From Telopea speciosissima (lineage: Eukaryota > Streptophyta > Magnoliopsida > Proteales > Proteaceae), in assembly GCF_018873765.1 (NCBI RefSeq), contig NC_057919.1, forward strand, positions 63,626,484-63,690,483: DNA of 64,000 bases, given 5' to 3'. A program made the position numbers and the translations under genes. Within the stretch, counting starts at the first letter, position 1. Every line of letters begins with the position of its first letter. Shown here piece after piece: positions 23,658-35,786 of the stretch. Under the pieces are notes generated by a model. It did no database searches and was not told the DNA's origin. It saw only the letters and a program-made list of their open reading frames with translations.

Positions 23658-25630
23658 ATTATTTGCCTATAAAAAACCATAATTTATCTGTAATCTTTCA
23701 AGGGTGATCTTAACCTCTTCTTCCAAGCTATTTTTCATTCTTATCAGTCCTAAAATCATCAAAGGTTTCTTCTGCTAAATACCATTTGTCAACTGTGCCA
23801 AGTTTCCCAACTGTTCATAGGTAACAGCATCATCAAATGTTGCACATGAACAGGGTTCACTTCTTTTTCTTTAGAAATTACATGATTGGTTTGCAAAATA
23901 GTGTAAAAAATCTGGGAAGAGAAATGGTTTCTTTGATAGCCCACCCTTGGAAGCCTTTCCACACAGCAATGATTGAGTTTGGCTCCAAAAATTGGCACAT
24001 GGTCAATCCAGACCATACCTCATTTATCCAACTATGGGAATCACCAAATCACTCTTCGATATGGCACTAGATCAGCCCTTTAGGGAGGGTTTATTGGCTG
24101 GGCCATTTAAAATACTTTTTGGCACTACTTTAGGGAGGGTTTCTTGGCTGGCACTAGATCACCAAAGTTACTTTACCTTGTTTTAATGCATAAATGAAGA
24201 AATCAGCATGTGATTATTTTAGTAGGAAAATCCTTCTATGTCTACAAGAAATCAGCATGGATAGGAAATCTGAATTGATGGGCTGAATGGAGGAAACAAC
24301 CTAGGTAGAGATTGAATGGTGAGCTACTACAGAAAACCCAACTGCAATAAGGACAATTCTGAGTTCTTATTGTCCTTTTTCTTCAATCTAAAGTGTTGTG
24401 ACATGGAGAATATCATGTACCTGTCAAGAGTTTAGTGGTAAAGCCAAAGTATAATATTTCGATAGTGAAGGATGGATTAAAATCTGAGCTGGTGGGAATC
24501 TTGGATCCACCTGTCAAGAGTTTGGTGGGAATCTTTGAGCCGGAAAGCTGTACCAAGTTTCTTCTCCTACATGGATCCTACCACTTGTAGGTTTAAAATT
24601 TCTTATAATATCTTAGATTATGAAGGTATGGAGCTCGGGTCTATTCCATTTGCAATCAAACAGCTTGAACATAGAACTCTTGGGGGAAAGAAATTTCCTA
24701 TTGCATTGTGGAAGATATCTCCTCTTGACCTTAAGGATGCTTGAACTTGAAACTCTTGATCTTTAGTAAGAGTACTTCTAATGCTAAGTGAGAGAAGTTG
24801 TTTAATATTCTCAGCAAAATTATAAAACTCCCCTCCTTCCAAAACCCAAACCCTCGTCAGGGGAGGGGTTTTGCAGAATTGCAGTAGAGCCCTAGAGCGA
24901 CACCACCACTCCAACTTAAGGAGAACTTCCAGGTATCTCTCTTCCCTCTCTCTCTCTCTTTTCCTGCTTTTCTTTTTCTTTCTTTTGTTAGAGGGGCTAT
25001 GAGACTGCAAATATAGCAAACCCAACTGGTTATTAAACCTTCTCGACGTAGCCACCGCCATCGCTCAGCCCTTTCAAAACCTTCCTAACTTAATTCAAAT
25101 CGGCGTTTTATTTTAAGCCCACTTTTTGACCAAATTGTTAATCAACAAAATGAAGTCTTTTGAATTTTAAGCCTTCTCAATAATTCCCGAATCTGAATTT
25201 GCAACTATGGGGGGAGATCCTTACTTATAATTCTTTTCTTTTTTGATAGATGAGAGAGAATGGTGTGAAGTCCGAAGTGATAGATCTAGGAATGGTTTTT
25301 CAGCTGTTCCGTAAAATGCATTTGGGCCCCCATGCTGGAAGCACACTCCATCTGCAAATAAATAGAGAAGCTTCAGTACATTTCTTCTCGTTTTGGTTTT
25401 GTGCAGTTTGGAACTTGGAATCTTAATTTTTCATTAATTCTGCTGATTTTTGTGCTTATTAAAAAAAATGGGTCCGACATTGTTCATTTTCCTCAGGTAA
25501 ATAAGTTTGGAAAGGCTTTAGACAGTCTGTGGAGACAGCATTAAAGATATTCTTCATCTAGCACAGTTTGTCTATGAAATTATAGGCCCTGGCCAGCAAA
25601 CTCTTATTCTGCAATTCCCAAGGTCAAAAT

Positions 25631-28600
25631 ATGTTACGAAGGCAAACTCGAAATATCACAGACCATCATGAGATAATTCTGCAGAACTTCTTGAATCTTA
25701 TGGATAAAAATACTGTTAAGCACCCCACTGCCTCTTTCTCAACTAGTTCTGCCGATGCAATCAATTACTTAGAGTTGTCAAAGAAGCTTGGGCTATCAGA
25801 AAGAAAGCCACTGGTGACAAGTGTCACTGAGCTTAAGCGTAAAGCGAGAATGGAAAGGAAGATGAGGCAGCGGGTGCATGAGATTACTCTACAAGCCCCA
25901 GAAAATGGTATGTTAGTTAAGAGTTTAGTACCAGTTGCTCACAAAGTCTATGCCGCTAGAACCATGCTTTTCAATTGTGTTTCAAGACTTGTCAACAACA
26001 TTCCTATTTATACATGCAGGTATGATAGTCCTCTGTAGGTTCTGTTGATTGGGTTTGATGTATCTATAATGGTTTTTTGTTTTTCTAATGTTCTACTCCT
26101 ATTACAGCTTGTGTGGAGAAGTTTATGTTGGGCGTGTGACACATAAGATTAGATCCTGCAATGTTGCCGGGAGCCCATCTAGCAAAGAGCATAGTTGGGA
26201 AAGAGGAGGTGTGAAACACATTTTGCCCACTGTTGAATGTTTCCATCTATACGACAGGGTGGGAAGAGCTGTGTCACATGGAGAGCGGTTCCAAGTTGAT
26301 CGGATTCCAGCTGTGGTAGAACTGTGTGTGCAGGCAGGCGTGGACATCCCAGAGTACCTAACAAGAAGGCGGGCTTTCCCTGTTTATAATGTTGCTGGAA
26401 GGATGATAGATTTTGAGCAGAGGTTCCCAAAGGATGTTTTGGCCGGTGAAGACATCGAAGCATTTGGATTTTGGGAGAAGAAAGAGAAGCCAGGCAGGAA
26501 TAAGAAGTCTTTGGACTTTCCAGATGATCTACTAGGTTTGTTTCCTAGTTGGTTTTGTCTCCCTGTTTGTTGCTTTGCTTAGGGTGAGAAATATGTTTTC
26601 TCTGTATTAATTGGATTCGAATGATAAAAAGGGCTTAAATTCAGCTTTAGGTTGCACTACTGCTTTAGGATTTTGTGTATTGCTATGGCCACATCTAAGT
26701 GATAGCCTACCAGAAGAATGTGACTACCATATTCATACAGAACGCGTCTGTGTGGCAGTTTTGAGGGCTGCCATGCCAGGCACCTAGGACCTGAAACTTA
26801 AATAATGGTACATGTGATACAAAGAGGGTTAGGGTTAGTAGATGAGAGTTTCTTCCCTTCCCCAATCCCAGTTACTGCATCATCTTCATGATATCTTATG
26901 GATTAGGCGAAAAAAGGATACCTTCTGTCTTATAGATAAAGTAGCATAAGTGCATAACATATGTATGTAATAAAACATTTATCAAGGGAAAAAATTTCTA
27001 CATTACCTTCCACCTTGGAAATGTATCTCTAGACAAGTTGTCAATTGGAGGCTATTTCTAGCATATGATGTACTGATTTGGCTAATTGACCTCTTGATAG
27101 ATCGCGTATTTGTCATATTTTGCGGTTCATGTTGTCAGTATGGTTACTTTTTGTTCTTGTAATTTTACTTGTAAAACTAGAGAGGCTTGATCTAACTGTT
27201 GCGACCATGTTAATCACAATGGTTTTGACTTTGATGGTTAATCCAAAGTCCAAACCATGTCCTCTATATCCAATAGTCAGAATAGCCATATCATTTGTCA
27301 AGGAGGGTGGCCATATGAGAAGGCCTTCTTAGATGGGCCACTCAAAGGTCATTTTGCCAAAATGAAATCCTGTGGCTCACAATGTACAATGTTCTTCCCT
27401 TCTTTTATTACTCATCCCATTGTCCACCAAATTTTGATTTATGGATTTTGTCATTTGGTGAAATGTTTTCAAGCTATTACTTATCATGCAAGTGGAAGAT
27501 GATTTTAGTAACGTGTCAACAAAGTTTGAGCATTAGTTGAGATGACATGTGACAAATAAAGGTGCTTCTCAATCTGTTGTGTAGAGATTTCTGTCTACAA
27601 TGTCCATGTATGAAAATCTCTTCAGATCTAAAATATATTGTGGTGAATATAAGAATCTAATATTTTTCCTGAACATATAATGGCAGGCTTTATGTAGTTA
27701 TTGTTCTTGCTCATTAGCTCATAGCTATTGTACTTGCTCATACTGTGAAAACGAATTTCAGATTTTACAAAGCTAACACATTTGATTGTAAGCACCATAT
27801 AAGATATCTGTTGGAACAAGATTATCTTGTTGGATATGCCCAACATCTTAATGATAGTCCATTAGAAGAAAATCGTACTTGGCATTAAGCATTTTCTAAT
27901 GCCCAACACATAGTAAATGTTTGTGGTTATAGGAGTAGAGATAGAATCTTGCCTCTTAGACCTACCCCCTTTCTTTTTCTTTTTTTTTTTTTGGGGGGGG
28001 GGGGGGGGGAGAAGAGAAAATCTTGGCTCCTGCCTCTACCAACATGTTTCCATGTCCTTGGTTTATAGCTATTCTTCTACTTCCTACCACAAAGTCAAGC
28101 TAGATTACAGTTGTTTCTTTTTTTTTCATTCTTTATCTGTCATAGATTAAAATACCGGATCAGAGGAGTTGACCAAAGTGGGTTTGGCCTCAATCAGCAC
28201 TGACATGAGTTTTAACTGCTCAAACCGCATTGACCCAGGTCAAGTTGGAACTGGGCTCCTCTGCAATTCAATTAGTGGTCTGGTTTCACAAACTAGGGTA
28301 TCTATTTAGCCTTCTCTTGGTCATTTAAATTGGATTGAACCATGACTTCAGATTTTCCTATACCTGGGTATTGTCATTGATTATCATTTTAGTACAGATT
28401 GTCTTTTTTGTTGTTATTGAATTAATACATTTACAAAACAAATAGTTTTTACATTCTAAACTAGTAAGATTTATGCAGGATTAGCTGCACGAGGCATGGA
28501 AGCATGGGAGAGTATTCAGTCGGGAGCCTTAAAACTCATGCAGAAATATGCTGTACAAACATGTGGCTATTGTCCCGAGGTCCAAGTGGGGCCCAAAGGA

Positions 28601-28888
28601 CACAGGGTGAGGCAATGTCAAGCATATAAGCACCAGATGAGGGATGGCCAGCATGCATGGCAGGAGGCAACAATTGATGATTTGGTTCCTCCAGTATATG
28701 TGTGGCATGTTCAACAGGAACAGAATGGTAGGCCACTCGTGGATGGCTTGAAGAGGTATTACGGAAAGTTGCCTGCCGCAGTGGAGTTGTTTTCACAGGC
28801 TGGGGCACATGTGGGAGAAGCTTACGCATCTGTGATGAGGGAAGATGTTGTGGTTCCTGGATTAGATGAAGAGAAGTGGGTTGTGTGA
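25631..28888 (+). CDS. APO4: APO4-like protein (accumulation of photosystem one family), organellar RNA-splicing factor
   Basis: Three exons, 25631-26019, 26108-26535 and 28479-28888, join in phase at GT-AG borders into 1227 bp (408 residues plus stop). The protein has two APO motifs with matching spacing C-x2-C-x9-H-x4-C: CSLC...THKIRSC with a later EHSW (from residue 129), and CGYC...GHRVRQC with a later QHAW (from residue 301). Between them is VECFHLYDRVGRA...VDRIPAVVELCVQAGV, and near the end KRYYGKLPAAVELFSQAGA. APO proteins are plant-specific zinc-binding RNA-binding proteins for group II intron splicing in chloroplasts or mitochondria; the APO4 branch is predicted to be mitochondrial. 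The start was chosen as the first ATG of the exon, giving an MLRRQTRN... N-terminus; an upstream noncoding exon cannot be excluded. Intron 2 (1943 bp) contains poly-T/G tracts and no gene. It appears intact. Confidence 0.92.
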
Positions 28889-30194
28889 ACCCTATTATTG
28901 CTAGATCGGGTGCATTGGTTGAAAAGGATAATGGACATGGTGATACCGTGTGAGAAGGTTGTGATTCTGGCTGTGCATGTTTGAAGAAGGGATAGATGCA
29001 CTTTATGGTACATGAGCTGAGATTGATTACATTCACTTGGAGTATTGGAGGATAGAGAGAGGTGAGGGTGGAGGTGGGATTCGATCCCAGATTTTTGAAA
29101 CATTTGCTTTCTTTCGCGAATTGTGGCAGTGGGAGTAGTGCGTGCACCGCGGCCAAAGCGCTTTTGATTGCAGTGCAATAAACTGGAATGGCTGCGTTAA
29201 GCATCTCAATGCTGAAGATTTGATCCTGAGATCAGACGGAAAAGACTTATTGAACCGGCTCACTGAGAAGACGAAAACCTCACCAGCTGAGATAGCTACT
29301 GAAGAGTACAAACGTCCCCTGTTGGATATGAGAATTTGGAGTTTACACATCAATATCAGTTCTTGTAAACCTTAAAACAATAGGTGAATTGTTTCTGAAG
29401 TGGGTAATGACTGCAGAAATGAAGAATGGAAAATTTAGAGAAAAACTGGGAAGGGTATGGTATCTGAAACTGCCTAAAGTTGCATCATCCAACCTAAGAT
29501 CACAAGTCCTTAAAGTGCTGATCTAATACAATTTGCCATGGTCACCACTAGTGATTCTTGACAGGTCAAAATTCTAAACTGTTAAGAGTGGTTGTCCAAA
29601 ATAACCAGAGCCAACATTGTATACAGTGAATTGTCAAGTGTACAGAGGAGGAGTTAGCTTTAGCTATTAACAAAAAGTAGTTCATATTAAATTTTTGATG
29701 AATTTTGCCCTTGATAAGCCTTCAGATGAAAGAAAGAATGTGATAGTATACATGGAAAGTTGTCCCTTTTCTTAGATGTATATGTAGACAGTAGATTTTG
29801 CTCTAATAATTGCCAAATCAGTGGAATAGTAATGTAGTAGAATCAAATTTTCAATTTGACACTGTTAATAAACTAATAATTTGTTTACCCCTTGTATTGC
29901 AGTTTACCAAACAGAGAAGAAACCTATAAACGAAGTAATGTGATGCTTCAAATGACATTACTGATGGTGCCATTAGTGGCACAAATCTTCCTAATTTTGA
30001 ATGTAAAAGCGATGGCAGAATTAAAATCCTTGCCTCAGAGGCATGTTTGGTTGGATTCTAGTGGGTCAATCCTAAAGTTTGCAGAATCGCAAACATGCTA
30101 TGGCATTGGCATGGTTTTTCCACTTCTTGTTTTTTTTTTTTTTTTAATGGTAAGAGGAAATGTTATTGATATTGAGAGCGAGAACCAAGCAATG

Positions 30195-30379
30195 GTGGAT
30201 CCTCTACTGCCGAACTGCCCTGTCCTACCATGCTACGCAGACACAGTAAAGCGTGAAATGACCACCTTACTCCTGCCCGAGTGCCTTATTTGAGTGGGGT
30301 TAAGGCGGTCATTTCCCGTCTTGCTGTGCCTATGCAGCACGGCAGGATGGGGCAGCTCGGCAGTAGAGGATCTGAATCC
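30195..30379. mobile_element. Foldback MITE, copy B
   Basis: Left arm GGATCCTCTACTGCCGAACT mirrors the right arm, read in reverse CAGATCCTCTACTGCCGAGC; the inner arms carry CACAGTAAAGCGTGAAATGA and CACAGCAAGACGGGAAATGA. The centre has CCTTACTCCTGCCC. The outer GGATCCTCTAC word and the inner AATGACC-CCTTA word match copies A and C, while the sequence between them differs. No target duplication was recognised. Confidence 0.65.
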
Positions 30380-31580
30380 AATTAGCTGTTTGATGTCTTG
30401 CAGCACAACTAAATTCGAAAGAGGGAGATCTGTGGTGGATGGCTCATTGAGATGCTTGGTCAAATCCTGGTTGTCTGATTCCTCTATTTTATTGCATCCA
30501 GATATGAAAAAAAAAAAAGCATGGGTCTCGCTATGTACCTTTGTCTAAGCCTTTTCTTTGCATTTACAATTGAACATGGAGAAGGATTTTCTTCAATGTG
30601 CGTGAAGAAAAAGTACAGCCATTAATGGCTGTCAGCCCTCTATTTAAGAATAGTCGATAATATTTTCTCACCATTCGTCAATATAAGGAACACCATGCGA
30701 TCCCATTGATCAAGGATTTTCCTTGGGTGTGGAAAAACTCGATCCAATGAATAAATTTTGTAATTAAAAATTAGGAGATTGTTTCCACAACGGATTATAA
30801 GATTATTCTTATAAGATTAATGTGTTTGTAATCAACAAGGTCACTATACAGACTTATTTGTCCATCCCATACCATTTTTTAGCTTCAAAAGATAAAATGT
30901 TTTTTTTTGGTGTGATTTTCCTTCTTCTTCATCTTCATCTCTAACACTAGCTCCCCCCTCCCCCCTCCCCCCCCCCCCCCTCTCTCTCTCTCTCTTTTTC
31001 TCTCTCCTCCCATCTTCGATATGCATGAAGAAAAAGCATATAGCCTTTAATGGTTGCTTGCACCATATTTATGAATGGTTGATAATATCTTTCACTGTTC
31101 TATACATCTTTTGAACGACATATGAATCCATCAATCAAGGATTCTCCTCTGATTTTGTGTTCAGACTTCGGACTATTCTTATAGGGTTAATCTGTTTGTA
31201 ATCAACAAGATTACAACATAGACTTATTTGCCCATCCCATACCACTTATTAGCTTTTTAACATAATTTTTTTTTTGTAATTTTCCTCTCATCCTCCCTCT
31301 CCTCTCTCCTCCCCTTCTACTTCGTCACAGTTTCAGTCTCTAGAGCCAGCTCCCCTGCCCTCCGTCCGACTCCCTCCCTCCCTCACTCAATGTGCATAAA
31401 GAAAAAGTACACCCTTTAATGGTTGCATGTCCCCTAGTTACGAATGATTGATAAAACCTTCCACCATTCCCTATACCCTATGAACAACATGTGAATTCAT
31501 CAATCAAAGATTCTTTCTTGATCATGGGTGTGGCCATGTGGGAAAACTCGGTCCATTAAATAAATTTTGTAATTAAATAT

Positions 31581-31752
31581 GGGAAAGAGAACGTTATTTG
31601 AGCGCGTGTAGTGAGCTGTCCTACACCCCCAAACATAGGGTTGCTGAAATGATCGTTGCGCCCCCAGGAAATTGCGGAATTTCCTAGGGACACGGCAGCC
31701 ATTTCACATGCCCCCTTGTATCCAGGAGTTGCGCACGTAAGGTTCTTTCTCT
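31581..31752. mobile_element. Foldback element, copy G (distant relative)
   Basis: Left GGGAAAGAGAACGTTA with GCGCGTGTAG is mirrored by the right end, read in reverse GAGAAAGAACCTTACGTGCG. The inner part is a palindrome around GGAAATTGCGGAATTTCC, with AAATGATCGTTGCG on the left. An imperfect flanking repeat (AATTAAATAT against GTTAAAATAT) is possible. Its link to copies A-F rests only on the short AATGATC word and the overall layout. Confidence 0.4.
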
Positions 31753-32784
31753 GTTAAAATATTGAATAAATTTCGTAATTAAAAATTGGGAGATTTTTTT
31801 CATAACAGACAATTCTTATAAGGTCAATTCTTTTGCTTAGCGAACAACCGCTGACTTGGTTGGTTGGAGGCATTGCTGGTTGAGTGCATGTCCTCCAGAA
31901 GGTCAAGGAATCGACTCTCCTGGATTACCTATTGTGCCAAAAAGGTAAAAAGTTGCCTCTCTCTCCCCTCTACCCACCCCCCCTAGTTGTAGATTGTGCG
32001 CTTGTCTACTAACTTGTTGGGACGAGAAATTAATACGACATTTCAAGTACATTTCCACACCGATATCTTTTTGCACACATCTAAAGTCCCATGGTGAATG
32101 AATTTCCATTCACCTTTGCTTCAGAAAAACCCGATCCAATAAATTTCGGCCAAATTTTTTATGCACATTTGTGTTTGTATACCGTGGTTTCAACCATCAA
32201 GTGGGGAAGAGAAAGAAAGTATGTAATATTATTTTTGTATTTGACAAAAAAAAGCCGAAGCATCAACGATATATGTACATGTGACTATGCACAAAAACTA
32301 GACCCATACTTTTCCTTGGGAAAATAGGAAAGATCTCTTGAGCCTAGTTATTTAATTTTGCGAATAATTCGGCCGAACCGAATTTTACCGAATAATACGA
32401 ATAATTTTGTCTGAATTCGACTTGAAAATAAAAGTAAAAAAAAGTTGCAAATAATTCTGACAAACCGAATAATATCCAAATAATTCTATTAGCGAGCATG
32501 GGCATGAAACACACCATAGCTCACCAAGTGCACTGGGCAGCTATTGGTGAATAATCTTGTTATGTTAAAAATCAAATTGTATCCAAAATCAAATTACATT
32601 TTTGGGGTTTGGGCTTGTAGGGTTTCACACTTTTACTTGTTACCCTTACCGGTCCCAGATGGATCCCTCCTCTATCGTCTCGTTTCTCCCTCTCTCCCAT
32701 AAAATATGAGTAATCATGGACCACTTGAAATGATTCTTGAATATTTTATTCCAAGCTCCCATCACAATTTTATCCTATAAAGTA

Positions 32785-32919
32785 GGGAGAATGTTCTCTG
32801 TGCCACAACGCAGGTTGCAGCCAGGCACATGGGCTTGCCACTCAAGGGGGCAAAGTGGTCATTGTGCCCACCCCCATGTGCTTGGACGTAGCTTGCGCTG
32901 TGGCACAGAGAACATCGCC
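32785..32919. mobile_element. Foldback MITE, copy F (MULE-like)
   Basis: Left end GGGAGAATGTTCTCTGTGCC, right end read in reverse GGGCGATGTTCTCTGTGCC; the inner arms pair through GGCACATGGG/CCCCCATGTGC. The centre has GGGGGCAAAGTGGTCATTG, resembling the core of copies A-D. It is flanked by perfect 10-bp CTATAAAGTA at 32775-32784 and 32921-32930. Confidence 0.85.
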
Positions 32920-33414
32920 CCTATAAAGTATTAGCCATTGTTTGAAACTCAAGTATTCCACCAGACCAGATTTTATGTATTAAGAAGAAAAAAAAATACA
33001 TAAAGCCAAAACATGGTCTGATAGAAACATAAACAGAGGATGGATATGAATCTTGGATAACATTGATTGATGGCCATGGATTATTTTGATAAGCTGTGAG
33101 ATAGACTAGACAAACTACAACTAAATGTTATGATTTTGATTTTTGTTATGCTTTAGACCATTGTAATTCTTGTTATGCTTTTATGGATTATGAAATTAGA
33201 TGAACTAAAAATTACATGTATTCCAATTTTTATGTTACTTGTATCTTATGCAAGTATGTTAATTGATAGATAATGTTAAACAGATACTATAAATATTAAA
33301 AATAACGTCCGAATTGTTTGTCTGATTTTTATTTTTTTTTGTAAATGAATAATTCTCGAATCTGAATCCGAATCCGAATTTGCTAACTAGGCTCCTGAGT
33401 GGTTTGGGAATGAT

Positions 33415-33446
<32 letters not shown>

Positions 33447-33538
33447 TGACCTCGTTGCTCTTCTATGTACGAAATCATTCCTCGATCAGTGTTAGAGCTC
33501 AACACGTTTAGTAATCTATCGAGCCGGTGCGGGTCAGC

Positions 33539-34161
33539 TAAGGGTGTCAAAACCAAACCGAAATCGTTTATCGAAATCGAACTGAACCGTTTAAACCAAA
33601 ACCGGTTGGCTATTTAGTTAAATGGTCCAGTTATGGTTTAAGAAACGACACCGTTTATTTAATCGTTTCGGTTCAGTTTAGACCGATTAATCCAACGGTT
33701 TCAAACCGTGTAATCCAATTAAAACCGATTATAACCAAACCGTCTAACCGTTTAAGAACCTTAGTTTTAGGGGAGCTATTGATTCGTACTGTTATGTGCT
33801 TCTGGGTCTCTCCATTTTGAAGCTCTAACCATGGCTTCCGTTGTTCCTATTTCATTCTTAATTTTTATATGTATCTTCCTTAATGGTTATGTACACTGCC
33901 AAAGACCCCCATTTTCTATTAAAAAATGCCGCAAGTAACCAGTGTAAATTAGATTTTTTAGTAAATGGTTTATGAAACCATCTAACCAAAACCGTGTAAA
34001 ACCGTTAAAAACCCATTTAACTGAAACCGTTTACCAAACGGTCCAGGTTTTGATTATGAGACCGTTTAACTAAATGGTTTGGTTACGGTTTCTACCCTCA
34101 AGCAGTCAAAACCGAATCAAACCGAATTGTTTAACCGAAACTGGACCGTTTAACACCCTTA
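33539..34161. mobile_element. hAT-type MITE with TAAGGGTGT ends
   Basis: Ends TAAGGGTGTCAAAACC and (right, read in reverse) TAAGGGTGTTAAACGG. The interior is full of AACCGTTTA/CCAAACCG words and lacks a transposase. Flanks GGGTCAGC (33531-33538) and GGGTAAGT (34162-34169) are an eroded 8-bp duplication. The related unit at 51005-51030 keeps the empty site GCGGGTCAACTTTTGACAC, which confirms the insertion. Confidence 0.88.
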
Positions 34162-35078
34162 GGGTAAGTTTTTGACACTTTTTTTTTTTTTTTTTTTAAA
34201 TTTAAAACTAAATGTCATAAAAAGATATATTCAAGAATAAGCAAAAGTTTTCATGCACGGCCTGAATTAAATGTAGTCAGATAAATGTCAATCCAAAATG
34301 ACATAAAGGCCCCTACACCCCTTGTTTGAAGAGTTGATGAGAGAATCTCCCTTTTACGAACACCTTTCCCTAAAGAATATGAAAATACAATACAAGATTA
34401 ACGACATACAAATACAGAAAAAGGATTTGCAACTCTACCTTTGGTATGGGCCCGTATGGCTATTAGCAGAGCTCATAACCCCAAACTTTGAGTTAGGATT
34501 CCACCTTCAACATAGCCATAAACAGAAAACTTAAACCAAATATAAAGAATATCAGAATAATCTCTTAAAAACAAACATTCAAGGAACACCAGCAACATCT
34601 CTCTTTCTCCTCTTGTCAAATGACCTATATACGAAATCATTATGATTCTGCCACATTTTATCAGTGTGCTCCTCATGACGATTGCTCAAAGAATCCTCTC
34701 CTTTTTTCTACACTTGGAAGAAACCCAAGTCTTTTCTTTTTTCTCTCTACTGTAGTTTTGCATGACCTTTTATTTATTCCATATATCGAAGAAAATCAAA
34801 GTCTTCTTCTACAATGGTTTTCCATGCAAATATAGTCTTTTTTAGACGAAAAAGAAAAAGGTGAAATTATTCTTTTTCTAGAAAAGTTTTCCACGGTAAG
34901 ATAATCTTTTTTAGACTAAAAAGAAAGGGTAAAGCTGTTTGTAACCAACTTGGTTAACAATGAGTTGTAACCGGGCTTATTTGCCCATCATGCCTATTAT
35001 TGATAGGACAGTTTGGTCTAATTCCAATCCTTGTCTATTTGTTGAAGCTATTTCAGATGACAAAAGAACTGTTTGACC

Positions 35079-35625
35079 GAGGGGTGCAACAGGGTCGGAT
35101 TGGGCCAGGCTTTATAAAACCCTAGCCCAACCCTAAGTTTCTTTAGTTGGGCCCTGGCCAGACCCAACCCTGATTTAGGGCCTGAAAAATCCAACCCTGA
35201 CCCGTCCTTAGGGTCGGGCCCGGCTGACCTTGATTTGCCCTGATTATGGGGAGGGGGAAGGGAGATGCATGGGCTGGACTGGACCGGGGAGAAAATTATC
35301 AATTTTACTTAAAATAATACTATAATAAATTGTTATTCACTTATTATCTTCATATATAACATATTATATAACAAAATGTTGGTGACATTTAAAGTTTATA
35401 ATATATATATACTATATCAGTATATATCTTATAGTATAATTTAAAACAAGATCTGGCCAGGTTGGGCCAGGCTTAGTCTGAGGCCTCAATCCTGACCCAA
35501 CCCGACCTTGACTTAGGGTTAGAAATTTTCAACTCTGACCCGCCCTCAGGGTCAAGATATCTCAGCCCAGGCCTTATTCGGGCTCAGGGCAGGTTCGGGG
35601 CGACAGGGCCAAACTTGCACCCCTA
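35079..35625. mobile_element. hAT-type MITE with AGGGGTGCAA ends
   Basis: The left end GAGGGGTGCAAC and the right end TTGCACCCCTA form short inverted ends. Subterminal DNA is rich in GGGTC/GGCCC words (CCAACCCTGACCC-like). The flanks GTTTGACC (35071-35078) and GTTTTACC (35626-35633) match at seven of eight bases. Tandem unit 3 lacks the element at the corresponding place before CTTGGTCCATACAAAC. Confidence 0.8.
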
Positions 35626-35702
35626 GTTTTACCCTTGGTCCATACAAACAAAAATGTGAACCTCTTGGTAGGATTAGCACTAGGCACTTGTTCACAAAAA
35701 TG

Positions 35703-35786
35703 TGGGGTGAGAGAGGCTCGAACTCTCGACCTCAGGATCACTCGTAGCTATGAGACCTACGCGCTAGCCAACTGCGCCACCACCCC
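35703..35786 (-). tRNA. tRNA-Met(CAT), elongator type, with a short intron (copy 1)
   Basis: The minus-strand gene starts GGGGTGGTGGCGCAGTTGGC and ends CCTCTCTCACCCCA. The acceptor stem pairs GGGGTGG with TCACCCC, the D stem is GCGC/GCGC, and the T arm is GAGAG-TTCGAGC-CTCTC. The anticodon CAT is followed by a 10-12 nt intron starting GCTACGAGTG, as in plant elongator tRNA-Met genes. A Pol III terminator (TTTTT) lies four bases downstream. 84 nt including the intron. It is identical to copy 2 except for one intron base. Confidence 0.95.

Larger units (their letters stand above)
19596..25630. other. Intergenic region between the Pack-MULE and the APO4-like gene
   Basis: No gene was recognised. 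Contents: a short inverted repeat around 19755-19890 (CACTTAAGAATCCAACCAT against ATGGTTGGATTTTTAAGTGT), foldback copy D, a GGGTCA/GGGCC-rich stretch at 21560-21800 ending ACCCATTGATACCCTAG like a decayed hAT-type MITE, a duplicated segment near 21.8-22.1 kb, a hAT-like MITE at 23.1 kb and poly-T/poly-A tracts. The APO4-like promoter and leader should lie within about 24.8-25.63 kb, but no TATA box was assigned. Confidence 0.55.
28889..32017. other. 3' flank of the APO4-like gene and intergenic DNA
   Basis: The first few hundred bases probably include the APO4-like 3' UTR; no definite polyadenylation signal was fixed. No second gene was recognised: ORFs at 29033-29375 and 29892-30293 have no known domain. 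It holds foldback copies B and G. It also has two or three imperfect repeats of a segment around 30570-31550 (GAAGAAAAAG(C/T)A(C/T)A...TTTAATGG(T/C)TG, GATCAAGGATTTTCC, AATAAATTTTGTAATTAAA), separated by pyrimidine-rich tracts. Confidence 0.5.

Noticed and set aside
28536-29204. 222-residue minus-strand ORF
   Set aside because: It lies antisense to exon 3 of the APO4-like gene and its 3' flank and has no recognisable domain.
29892-30293. 133-residue plus-strand ORF
   Set aside because: It runs through a poly-T tract into foldback copy B and has no family resemblance.
30950-31010. Poly-C/poly-CT tract as a possible G-quadruplex regulator
   Set aside because: Low-complexity tracts of this kind recur across the window without a nearby promoter, so nothing supports a regulatory role.
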